From positions 273,001-337,000 of the forward strand of contig CAJNDS010002204.1 of assembly GCA_905221605.1 (NCBI GenBank): a stretch of 64,000 nt of DNA, in the 5' to 3' direction. The position numbers were made by a program, and so were the translations under genes. The stretch comes from Symbiodinium natans (lineage: Eukaryota > Sar > Dinophyceae > Suessiales > Symbiodiniaceae). Of this stretch, positions 1 through 11,500 are shown one piece after another; within the stretch, counting starts at the first letter, position 1, and each line of letters opens with the position of its first letter. The notes under the pieces were generated by a model. It searched no databases. It was not told where the DNA came from and saw only the letters and a program-made list of their open reading frames with translations.

Positions 1-420
1 CAGTGAATCGACACATGTAACGACCATCTGCACACTGGCCCCAAGGCGAACAAAACCAAGCTGATAGCAACAAGCTGACCAACAAGTTGACTCAATGTCA
101 CAACCAAGCACAACCGAGACCACGCAGAAATGCACATGGCAGGGCCTGGCTCTTGCTCAGGTCGCCCTGGGTGATGGCAAGACTTATAGAATCTTATGAT
201 TCATGGTCCATGACTCGAAGATCACGCTATATTATGACATCGCTAATCGCTAGTTGTTTGGGCGAAAGAAAGCCTACACGTGAATCCCGAGGGCTCCACC
301 GCAATGTTGGTAGAGGTAAACTCGTCTTCGGCATTCTGTTGGAGGGCGATCAGCAGAAATGCCAGGATCACTGAAGGCAACGAGCAAAGCACAGCCTCGG
401 CCAGCCGCCAAAGAGGATTC

Positions 421-485
421 AGATCAGTAGGCAGAGTATGCAGAGTAGGCAGAGTATGCAGTATGCAGAGTATGCAGAGTATGCG
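421..485. repeat. short tandem repeat, GCAGAGTATGCAGAGTA type
   Basis: About seven imperfect copies of an 8-9 base unit (GTAGGCAGA / GTATGCAGA) follow one another. No coding role is apparent. Confidence 0.85.
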
Positions 486-1801
486 TGCTTCCTGTTACTT
501 CCTTGAAGCAAATCTCCGCCCATGTCTTCTTGCTTCCTTTCGACATTCCAGAATTCGCTACATCACTGCATAAGCACCAAGCAAAAACAGGATTGGTCTC
601 CAGTACAGTGATATTCGATTGCCTGACCACCTGGACGCCTTGTAGTTACAACTTGTTTTTTCGAAGCTATGCAGCTGATGCTGACAGGCACCCAACCTTT
701 AAGACCCCATCCCCGAAGTCCGCAACCCTACCCGTTAACCCCAGAAGCCCGGACCACAAACTCGGGCCACCTCGCCCGTCACTGGGGCTGCTTTACAGCA
801 CAAGCGCCACAGATGAGACCTAAGGACCTATTGTACATTCCAATAAAGATGCCTTAAACCTCGTTTGGAGGGGACAGAACACATGTTCGATCTACCCCAC
901 TATCAGGAGGGAACATTCTGTTTGTCAGCTGATGGTTGTACACTCAAACACTTGCGCTCGAACAAGTCCTCAACGAACTATAGCAAGCAAGCTTCTGTAG
1001 GAATGACGGAGCCCTTCAGCTTGAAAAGCAGGTGCAATCCCTCCTTGGCAGGGTGCATCTGCTGCCCTATCCAAGCCTGACGGTTCTTGAAATGACAAGC
1101 ATCCAGCGAAAGGCATCTTTGGTAGCCAGAAAGGCTCCCCTCAAATATGCGCGCCAAGATTCCGTGTATCGGATCATGCCGGATCGGCACTAACGACTCA
1201 ACTGGATCAGGTGCTTCTTTGCAGATAGAGCTGCTTAAGAGGCCTTTTAAGAGAAATGCTCGCAAGTTAGACAGGTGCGGGTGCACAGCTAAGCAATCCT
1301 AGGTCCTACCTGCCTTGGCCAACCCCGCCAACTGCCACCCTTTTGCGCAAGGTCTCTCGGATTTGATGCTGCCGATGCTTGTGTTGTAAGTTGCGGGAAC
1401 CTGCCCGTGCTGGGAGCCACAGGAACCCATGCGACGCCCATCAGCAGAAGAGACTAACCCGCAAGTTCTAGGTGCGACTGTTCACCCACTAGGCATTGAG
1501 GCCAGTACGAGGACCCTACGGCCCTACGGACCCCACCTACAACTTCCCCAGATTTGCACGAGCCACTGAACGCCTCTTGAAGCCTGTGCCCCGTGGCCAG
1601 GGCAGCCTCGCTGGCACAAGCCAAAACCTCTGCAGCGAAAGACGACTCAACTCACGCGACCATGGGAAGCACACACACACACACACCCATCCCCGAGCTT
1701 GAGGCATGTCTTCAGCTATGCGTTGCTTGAAGACGGCGTGCTACTGCCGGCTATCGAAACTATCAAGAGGCACCCTGGGGCCCTAAAGGCGGGATCATAC
1801 C

Positions 1802-1804
<3 letters not shown>

Positions 1805-1848
<44 letters not shown>
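1805..1848. repeat. (CT)n microsatellite
   Basis: An uninterrupted dinucleotide CT run of about 44 bases. Confidence 0.95.
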
Positions 1849-1853
<5 letters not shown>

Positions 1854-2167
1854 TTTTGCAGCACAAGGACCCTAAACCCCAAAATCCTGGTGTATGATGG
1901 ACCACGGTTACCAAATCCTACAATCCCCGAATAGCCCCGAACGTTCGCCGCAAGCCAACAGATGCCTCGACCGCATCCTCTGTAAAGTTTGTGTGGCCAC
2001 GTGCCCGAGCGTCCTGAAAACAGCTGCGTTAGTGCTAGAAGTGCTGCTCCGTTGCTCTGGCCGGCGAAGTTGCATGCTGATTCTTTCCTTACCTCGCTTC
2101 CTTCTTGCCTTCGTTCCGTGGGATGTTTGCTTCCCAATTTCCACCAGAAGAAACTAGAGCGGATAAC

Positions 2168-3127
2168 ATGGTTCCTCTATTCATTAACAAGAAACAGAAG
2201 TTTTGCGATGAAAAGATTAAGGAAATGGAAGTGCTCTCCTCAGGCTTCCAAAAGAAATGAAATAAAGGCTTCCGAGAAAAAACAGGAAAACGTTCCAAAA
2301 GCAAAACGATAAAGAAGCGACCGAAACCCCTGAACACACCTCTACACCTGCCAGCAGTGACCACAACCAGCTTCTTACGCACTTCTCCAGGACCTAGGAG
2401 CATGGCTTGCAGAGAAGCGAGATACAACCGACAACATCGCCACCCAGGTGCCCCACGCTGGTCCACAACACCTTTCGGAACCTCGTGCTCTAAATCGAAG
2501 CCTCTCCTGAAAACACCCTTGGACTGTCGACTTGGCCGACACATCCGACACATCCAACACATCGGCATCATGCAGTGCCTGTGAAGAACTTGGCAGTCCA
2601 AGGTCAAGAATCTCGCGCAGAGCCTGACCCAGGGCCCAGCACCCTGTCGGACAAGACTGCTCGGGGCCAATCCCCAGTCTCAGCTGCACCCAAGTGATAC
2701 AAAGAGGTGCCCCCCTCCCGCCCCCCCCCCCCCAGAGTCTCAGATTTGGGAATAAGACTCTGACTGTCAAACTCATGTTGAGCCGCCATATGAGCCCGTG
2801 GCAGCCATGAGCTGCTGCGCCTGCCCCTTTCCAGCGCCTTTCGCTGCCCGAGCTATGCACCTGGCGGCATCGCAGCTGGCAAACCTCTCATCCCCAAGAC
2901 GGCACGCCATCAGAGGTAAAGATATACAGCTCATGTCTGCGAGCATTGGCCCATTCTGTTCCTTCCCCATTTCCCGGCAAACGCACGACAAGCGAGAAAT
3001 CTCGAGCGAAAGCAGGCAACACAAGTCTGCGTCCTCCGAAAAACTGCCCAGCGCAAAGGAAAACGCAAACACGAAGCTGCTGGGCAGGAAGTCAACCGGG
3101 CTCAAGACGCCCAGAGATGGGGAGAGA
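2168..3127 (+). CDS. candidate multi-exon gene for a hydrophilic, low-complexity protein
   Basis: This is a possible gene rather than a proven one. An ATG at 2168 opens a lysine-rich frame (MVPLFINKKQKFCDEKIKEM). Further frames with similar hydrophilic, Ser/Thr/Glu-rich composition follow on the same strand: about 2290-2390 (NDKEATETPEHTSTPASS), about 2415-2510 (EKRDTTDNIATQV), about 2520-2620 (DLADTSDTSNTSASCSACEE), and about 2975-3120 (REISSESRQHKSASSEKLPS). They are in different frames and would need short introns of the kind seen in the neighbouring GT5 gene. No domain is recognised. The alternative is chance low-complexity frames. Confidence 0.25.
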
Positions 3128-3136
3128 GGTTGTTGA

Positions 3137-4149
3137 AATCACACTCTAACGCTCTTGGCAGGTCTATTGACCTTGCTGCCTCACACGGCTCTCTACGCCT
3201 CTACGCCTAGCAAGATGATATGTTGGCCCCTGGCCTGCAACAGAAGCTTTGCCGCTGTTGACTGCTAGGGGCCGTCTGCCGTCTCGGTGAAACGAACGGT
3301 GCACTTGTGGAATCGAGTATCTAGCAAAGGGTCACTATGATCTTTGCGCTTGCGGCGAAAGCAGTGCACGATGGACTTGCAATGACTTGCGGGATCACTT
3401 CTAGCGTCTTGCTGCAATACGGACTCCTTCTCTTGAGCATCTGAGGAGACTCGAACTAAGAGATGGACTACTAGTAGGTGACTAAGTGGGTAACAGTGCT
3501 AGACTCTGCTCGAGATGTCCTTACACCGGCAATTACAGGCTCGACAGGGGCATCTTTGTAAAGAAGGAATCGGTTGGACATCTGCACACAGTTGCTGTGT
3601 CCCAGGCATCAGTCCACTCAAACTGGGCAAGATCTCATGTCCGGCATGTGCTTCTGCCAACTTACGTGCCTTGCCGTTTGTTGACATATCAAGCCATCAA
3701 TGCTGAATCTGTGCAACAGCTGCTTGGACATGGATCGCTCACTGCCACTCGAGAATCATGCTGAACCAGGCGGACCGCAGCCAGCTTGACTAGAATTAAA
3801 CTATAGCAAAAAAAGACGCATCACATGGGACTTTCGTCTGGAGCTTCTAAGCTACGCCACCTAAAGACTGGAGGCCCCCATGGAAAACAAGACATGTACA
3901 GCCCGATGCGACTCCCACGGAGAACTTGCTGGCACCGCTCGGCACCATTCAACAAAGCTCCGAAAGTTGCCTCTATCTGCCTTATCTGCCTTCGCTCTCT
4001 TGGGGCACCTTGGGGACTAGCAGTGCTTGGGGATGCTTGGGGTGGATGTGTTTGCGAATTTCGGCTTGGTCTCAACGCCGCAAGTGGCCGACGAGACATG
4101 GCGGCTTGAAGCCCTGAACAAACCAAATGGTGCCTCCAGGCTTGCTAGT

Positions 4150-4214
<65 letters not shown>

Positions 4215-5023
4215 TTGCTCTTCTTGTTGTCGCTCTTGCTGTTGCTTGTTGCTGTTCTTGTCGCAGAGCTATTGTTGCTGACCCCCAGGCACTATAACTA
4301 TACCCCCCCCCCCACTCCCATCCCAACAACAAACACAAACGAACCCTACACCCTGTGCCCATACGCAAATCTGTTTTGGATTCAGGCTTGGGACTCTGTC
4401 TGCAAGGGCTAAGGGTTCGAATGCACCCCTGCTACATAGCTGTTCTTGATGCTCTTGGCATCGGATAATATTAAATATTGATGATAACTGTTTGGCTCCT
4501 TCGCAACTCGTAGTATGCAACCTTCGGTGATGGCTGGAGAATCTGGGGTCAAAGCGTGGATGCCGGCTTTGGAGGTCCAGACAGGCAACCTTCTTTTCCT
4601 TGCTCCCTGAAGAGCCACGACTATGAAAGCCAAGACTACATAGCTTTAAGCATACATCCTGAAGCGGGACCTATCGACATCCACTTCGCCGGGGCTGGAG
4701 GCCCAGGTTTAAATACTGGGCGTCCGCGCACATTCTCCAACGCTTCCCTCCTTGCTCCATGGTCACATGTGCTGTGCCGACGAAATTTAAATCTTGGAAA
4801 GTGCCTTTTTCCTTTTGCAGTCTGCAACCCTGCGGAATTGGTTTCGACAAGCGGTCATCTACCATGGACTTGGGGCTCTCGGGTAGTTCGGAGCAGTGCT
4901 GGCCGCACTGGCTTGGAAACCAATGCACAGGAGACTCCCAAGGGCAGACAATGGAAGACGTCTCTTCTGAGACTTCCTGGACTGTAAGCACTGTAGCATC
5001 GAAGTCTGTTCAGCGAATCTCAG
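3137..5023. other. stretch without a recognised gene
   Basis: Nothing convincing is seen on either strand apart from the CTG array near 4150 and a C-rich tract near 4304-4315. Open frames here have no family motif. Confidence 0.5.
4150..4212. repeat. (TGC)n trinucleotide array
   Basis: About 21 nearly perfect TGC units, decaying into TTGTTG/CTCTTG variants on the right. Read as protein it gives poly-Cys, poly-Leu, or poly-Ala/Gln on the other strand. None of these frames sits in an otherwise credible gene. Confidence 0.95.
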
Positions 5024-5158
5024 CGGCAGGAAGCCTCCTCCTGGCAGCGCAACATAGCGGAACGCTGGGCCCTCAAGTTGGAGTTCCCCAAGAAGGCGGA
5101 CGAAAACTCCCGGGTAGCTCGAGCGATTGACAATTTTGCTAGTGGTGCTAGAACTCCC
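5024..5158 (+). CDS. candidate exon, unidentified protein
   Basis: After a TCTCAG acceptor-like site the plus strand opens a well-behaved frame of about 45 codons, rich in charged residues and Trp (for example SSWQRNIAERWALKLEFPKK). It has ordinary soluble-protein composition and no recognised family. It would be transcribed towards the GT5 synthase gene, whose last recognised exon ends at about 5551 on the opposite strand. No neighbouring exon could be joined with certainty. Confidence 0.25.
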
Positions 5159-5550
5159 AGAGGCCAGGGCTCAATTGCTCAATTGCTCAATTGCTCAATG
5201 AAACTGAACAGCACACCATCCCTCGTTTGGCTTGGCCTCCATGACCTGGTCGATGTTCTTTTCCTTAGCCACTAGATGCCACTAGACGTTGTCGAAGGTG
5301 ACGCTTCTTGTGTCTGCCTTTCTCGTCACTCCTTGACGGCACTCCCTACACGGGCGAACATGCCACCAGGGCACATATTCATCAATGGCTTGAGGCCAAT
5401 AGAAATCACCTTGGTGCTCAGTGTGAAAGCAGACTCAACGACTCTACGAGTATGTCCAAGGGACTCAAACCTGGCTCAAACCACACAATCAGTATGAGTC
5501 GAAACCCACAAGCAAAGATCAAGACCTCCGCCGATCATAATGCCGAGGTG

Positions 5551-8500
5551 CTTTTGATTGCATTGGTTTGCATTTGTCGCCAAAGCGGTCTCTGATGCCG
5601 AAAGATGTCCATCGCCTGCCAAGATCCCAAATGTTCACGCGTACACGAAATGCGCAACAACCATGCTAAACCATGAAAGGTGCTTCCATCCTTGTTCTGG
5701 TTGAAAGCAACAACGACTGAGCTAGCCTAGTGGCCTACTGTCGGGTTTTCGGGCGGAGTTCTGCCTCACTGCCTCACTGCCTCGCCGTCATCGTCACATT
5801 GCCACTTTCTTGGCTACTTTTTGGGCCACCGAGTTCTCAGAAAAGCTTGTTTGCCAGTCTTCCAGGACGCAAGGTCCTAAAGAGTACAAGGCATAAACAG
5901 TATGAGGCAAAGATGGGGGCCGTTGATGGGAGAGGAGGAATTGGGAAGCCCATGGAAGCCCCAGGAGGAAGGCTCCATGCCTGGCCTGGTAGAGCCGCTC
6001 CTTGAGGTGATTGGCATCGAAGCCTCCAAACAGGAATCCGGTGGCCTCAGTTCTCAGTCTTATGTTCACCGTGTAAGAGGGCGCGCTCAGGGAGAGGATG
6101 TTTTTCACAGCTGATGGGTGCCCCTGCACAGTGTCTGTCGTGCTCCACACTCCACAGGCCACGGACCGAGTCCTGTGGCTCTGTGGCTGCTGTTGTATGG
6201 AGGACCAGAAGCAGTCAGCGCATGTTGCAGCAGAGATTCAGCATGCCGCTGCCACTACGGCCACTACAGGACTCTGGACAGCTCTTGGCAGTGACATCCA
6301 GTCCTTCAGACCTCCCGTCTCATGGACCACAGGGATTGTGGCATACCTCGGATCAAAAAACTGCTTGGCTTCTGGCTCTAAGCATCAGGAAACGAGTTGC
6401 ACGATGTCTCAACTTGCATAAAGGTGCTGCTGCGCATACATCTGTGGCAGGCCGCATGGCTCGTACCTGGTGTATCCGCGTGTGAAGCAACATGGAAGTG
6501 TGGCTGCGCACATGCCATGCACTTTCTTTTGGAACTGAGAGAAACTGAATGAACATGCATGAGCTTCAGTAGTGTCAGCGTATGGCGCTTTCGAGGCGGC
6601 ACTGAGAGGGCATTAGCAGAATATCGCATCCGGCCATCATGCGGTGTTCCACAATGGGATCAAAACCAACCTCGGCAGCTGAGTCCGAGAAACAAGGCAC
6701 TCTGATGTTGCGCGGTCGCCCTTCTGCGCCATCCAAAGCATTCCACAGCTACACGGTGATCGGTCTGCCCACTTCACGGGTGGACGTTATTAGCACGCGC
6801 TTGACACGCAACGACAACGACTCCTCCTGATATCAGTCTACAGAGTCGCACCGAGTCCAGGGCGAATGCGCAAACGCGGCCCCGGTTGGAAGCCTAGCTG
6901 AGAAGCCAGCAGCAAGCGCTTATGCTTGTCCGGACAGCTGCCAGAATCTCCCGCAGGTAAACACGTGCAGCACTCAAGCACTCATTGCTTGAGAAAAGTG
7001 CGGAGCTTGAAAGAGAATAAAGAGAGCAGCTCTGCCTCCGTGGACCGGAGCTGCTCTTCGTATTTGACGTCGCCCTTGCCCATCAGCCTTCAAGACACAT
7101 GAGGCGTAGAAATGCAGGAGCACGTTCACAAGACGTACAAACACTACTTCTTTTTCCACCCTCCTCTCAACTCCTCTCTCTTCCCTTCTCGCACATGACA
7201 CCCCCCTACGTTGGACCTACATTCCGGGACACACACGCACACGCGCACTTGAACTCGAAAACATGCGGCAAGGGCAAGCGGAACAGGGCTACAGAGGGGC
7301 CCAGGGATGAACAGTGCTCAGCATCCCGCGCAAGCTGCACGTAGCCGTTGACCCCGTTTCCCTGATCAGGAGGTACTTGCATGGCGCTCACTTGCAGCTC
7401 TGTGGCTGCTACTCTACGCTGATCCCGATTGGAATGTCCTACGAAGACGGTGCTAGCTCGAAGGCATATTGCAGCATCTTGCAGCATCTTGCAGCAGCTC
7501 CAGCCTCATCACGCATCAGCCATGGGAGGCACTCCTGCGAAAGGACTCGTTGGATGAACACTCTCTGCAATCTGAGTATGTAAGGGCTTCCCAACTTACG
7601 CTTACGAGATTGAGCTTAAGTAAGTCATTCAACATTCATGGCGAGATCCATGTCGGCCCCAAGGTCCATAATGAGGTGGATCCCCTTCTGGTAGCAGAGA
7701 CGGCCACAGAAGCCGATGAGGCACAGCTTCGGGTCCTCACAAACTCGGAGCATCTCAAGTCCGTTCTCTCCATCAGAATTTCTTGCTCCTGCTGGAGGCC
7801 CAGTTGGCGCTGGAGCTCAGCCTGGAAGCTCTCCACGAAGCACTCGACAATGCAACCTCTCCGTTCCCACCCTGCCTTGCAGCGCAGCTTGCCTTCCTCG
7901 AAGTTGCTGGGACCATATCCTTGGCAGTCTTGTAAATGCAACAGGCTAGATGTGGCTGCTCATGCTCGTACGTCACAACTGCACTCGGTATCAGAACAGA
8001 ACATGCCCTCGTGAAGGGCACTGTACAGCCGCGGCTTCCCGAGCCCTTCCCAAATGGCGCAAGAACCCACAGAGAGACCAGGACCATAGGACTCTTCTGG
8101 GGCGGGGCTTTCTTTGCATAGAGACGGGGGGGACGCCCAACACTGTTGTGCAACACTGTGTTGCAGCTTCGCACCGCCTTTGCTGATGGGTGCTTCTCGA
8201 ATGATCGAAGTGCCCCAAGAACTTTGGCAGAGAGGTCTGGGAGGAAGAACAGGCACTCCATCGGGGCAGGCCTTCCCGTTCTCTCACCACACGCCATGTG
8301 ACATCTACGGCAGCGTCGGGCCACAACCCCGCCCTGGACTGGGCCGGACCAGACATCGAGGTGTTCGGTGGCAAAGTGGCCACACACACGTGCCCTCACA
8401 TGAGCCAGCAATGTTTCAGGCACAGGAGCTGGTCCTCAGCGAGGACACCCTCGAAAGACTCCATACACAGAATGCTACCATGCAGAATGCGATGCACATC

Positions 8501-11500
8501 TGCTACCCAAAAGCTCCAGCGATTTCCACGAAGTCGAGACGAGGACGCTTTTGTTAGACAACCACTGGGGCCCGCACTCATCACAATATGGGGGTCGGTC
8601 ATCGGGTTCCACCTGACTGAGAGAGAGAGAGAGACCGAATTACGCTTTCTCGCCAAAGGCCTCAATATGAAAAACAAACAGGCAGTCTGAAGACTCTGAG
8701 CTTTTGCACTCGTCGGAGATGCCATTGAGAATTCCCATGACCTCGAAGAAAATGACCAAAAAATGACATGAGAGCAAAAGACTACCAAAAAAAAACGTTG
8801 CCCAAAGTGATGGCACATGCGCGAGGGATCTTCTGCTCGGTGCTCGGTGCTCGGCTCTGTTCTTGGAGGCCTTGGCCTGGAGCGCCGAGTGGAGTCCAAG
8901 CCCACCTGGTGCACGCATTCAAGACAGCTAAGCTGAGTTAAGTTGAGCTAAACCAAGTTACAAAGAAAAAATGAAGCCAAAGCGATTTACCAAAGCAGTA
9001 GCACAAGACATCACACGACCCAGAAACCCTCCTCAATCCGGAAAGGGGTTAGTCACTATAGTCCATTGCACTCCCCGAGCCTCGAACTAAAGCCAGGAAT
9101 TGCAACGGCTTTGCCATTTTTTCTTTTGTGCGAGCATGTGCAAGCAATGATTGGTGAAACGAACTTCACATTACCAGGGTGATGACCTCTTGGTCTCTCA
9201 CATGCTGCAAACTGTAGCACCATCAAAAGTCTTGGGAAGTCTCCTGCAGCTGCTGTAGCTGTCCGTGATACTCGAAGTGCACATGTGCAATGATGTGCAG
9301 TGATGAGCATCACCGAGACCAGTTGACGTTCGCGGTTAAGGTTTCAACGCTAAGTGTCGACGAGTTTGGTTTTCAAAAACCCAGCGGATTCCGGCTTGGC
9401 TGTCTTGTACATCCAAAACCCGGCCATGCCCTGAAAAACCAATGTTGACACAAGCCAGGCAACCCAACTGGCCAGAAGAGTGTGGTACAGCCAGCTGGTG
9501 ATGAATGCCTCGAAGAGTATCAAAAGCACCAGTGTGCACCCCGAAGCCAGCTCCAGGCGAAACCATCTTGAATCTGGATCCTGAAATTGAAAGGTCATAA
9601 AGAGGGACATCTCAATCTGGGCCATCATGCTGTTCAGGAGGAAGATGTGGTCAGAGAAATAATAGTTGTACGGGTGTAGAATAATGAAAGTGCCGATTCG
9701 AAGAGCTGTCATGATAGCCCAATACAAGATTACCGCAAGATGAGGCCCACGATCACCAAAAATGTTCGAATTCACCCTCCCTACAGTTCCTGTCAAGACC
9801 TGCACTGCGAGGAGAAGGTACGGCAGAAGTGGCCCTGTGCTGGAGATTAACTTGTTTACGTAAAATGCAACTTGTGGCAACCACCACGTTTGCTCCACCA
9901 CAGCGTGTCCAATAGGTCTTTGGCAAGGTGTCTCAGTGACATTACGGCCTTTGCTCGAGCACATCAGGAGTGAGTCATCGTCAACAATATGTGGAAATAC
10001 CGTGGCGAACAACAACACGATGGTCAAAAGCCCCCATGGCAGTGCAGCCAAGATGTGAGAAATGTCAGAAGCCATAGGTGCACAGGATCTACGAAGAACG
10101 CTTCTCCACTGTAGCTTCTGGAATGCTGCAGCACACCCTAAAGCTTTCCATGCGTCGCTGCAAAGTATTCCAAACCTCCAGAATTGTGGTATGTCATGGT
10201 CTGACTTCAGAGCCCAAAGCGCATAGAGTAAACTGACCTGGCCCAACAGATGCAACTTGCTCTGCAAGTCATACAGCTCGCCACAAGGCTTCGGTGCTGA
10301 GAGCTAAGCACCTGTGCAACATCGCACGATCCCTCGCCGTCCGCCCCACCCCTGCTCCTTCTCGTTCACTCTTCTTTCAAGTTCTGAGTTTTTGTTCTGG
10401 GAGTTGCTATGTCCTCGGCCCCAACTTTCTCTCAGTACTCTAACAGGTAGTTTAGAGCCCCTACTTCGCATTGACCTCCAATCCCATTCCTTCTCTTTTT
10501 GTCGGATGCCCTGAGTTCAATCACCCTTCCCCTCGCCTTCTGGCGTCTGAATCTCAAAGGCATAGTTGGGTGAGACCGTCCTTGGCAGCAGTCAGCGCTG
10601 GACATGCTCTCGGAAAGAGCCATGAGTCACGTGGGGGCTTTACATGACACCTTCACAAGAACTTTAAGGAGCCGACACCACACGATCTGCCATCCGGATG
10701 CCAGCACCCAAGAGATTCACGCAGTCCTCAAGGATTGGTGCAGAACTTTCTTCAAGTTTGTTCAAACCAACTTCCTACATGGAGCTAGGCCACACCGAGC
10801 ACGACTGCAAAACGTTCCCAGGGACGACGAACACTTCCTACAAAGTGGCCGCAGCCTGAAGTGCCTCTAGCAGAACTTCCACGATTGCTGAGGCCCACTC
10901 TGAGCCGAAATGAAGATCTTCACCTTCCAAATCCTCCAGGTCCAAACAGCAATGCAGATTCGGTCTTCCAAGGGAAGAAGCTGATTTGGACGGTATCTGC
11001 CGACAACCTAACAAATCTTGATTCGCTTCGGGAATGCGTCGGTCGAATTACCCTCGGCACTCGCACCTGGCAAGCCTCCGCAGGAAGCCCAAAGAACCTG
11101 CAACAAAGCTTCGAGTTCACATGTGACTGACATCACCTTCTGCTTGCAGCCTGTCCATCGGGTGCTGGCTCATCCGATATTTTCCTGACCAGACATGGCA
11201 GTGCCACAACGCGCTGCGCAGAAGCAGCTGTCTCGAAAGTTGCTTCAGGTTTAGAAGAAAAGTTTTTTTCAGCATTGGCATCCGCTGCGCCGAGAACCCT
11301 GTTGCCGTGCTCGCGACTTTCACCTCCAACACCAGCGGCCTTGATAGCCCATATTGTGCAGCACCATGAGACATCTTGCCTGGTACGTTGCAGGTTGAGG
11401 CAAGACCCGGCAAGAAAACCACTACCACCGGCGGGTTGCAAGGCCTTGCGGTAGGTTCCGTTTCGCTTGTACTTGTAGAAGAGGTAGGCCTTTGACCAGA

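Larger units (their letters stand above)
1..2160. other. stretch without a recognised gene
   Basis: No gene is recognised on either strand. Open frames are short and lack family motifs. A minus-strand frame at about 1010-1200 has a protein-like composition (it includes RHDPIHGILARIFEG) and could be an isolated exon, but no family is recognised. Simple repeats are listed separately; there is also a short CA run near 1672-1687. Confidence 0.5.

Noticed and set aside
2089-2670. 193-codon minus-strand ORF
   Set aside because: No motif; the plus strand across it has more gene-like composition.
5794-6162. 122-codon minus-strand ORF as an independent gene
   Set aside because: Its middle (ATGFLFGGFDANHLKERLYQ) is a C-terminal exon of the GT5 gene; the ends are intron.
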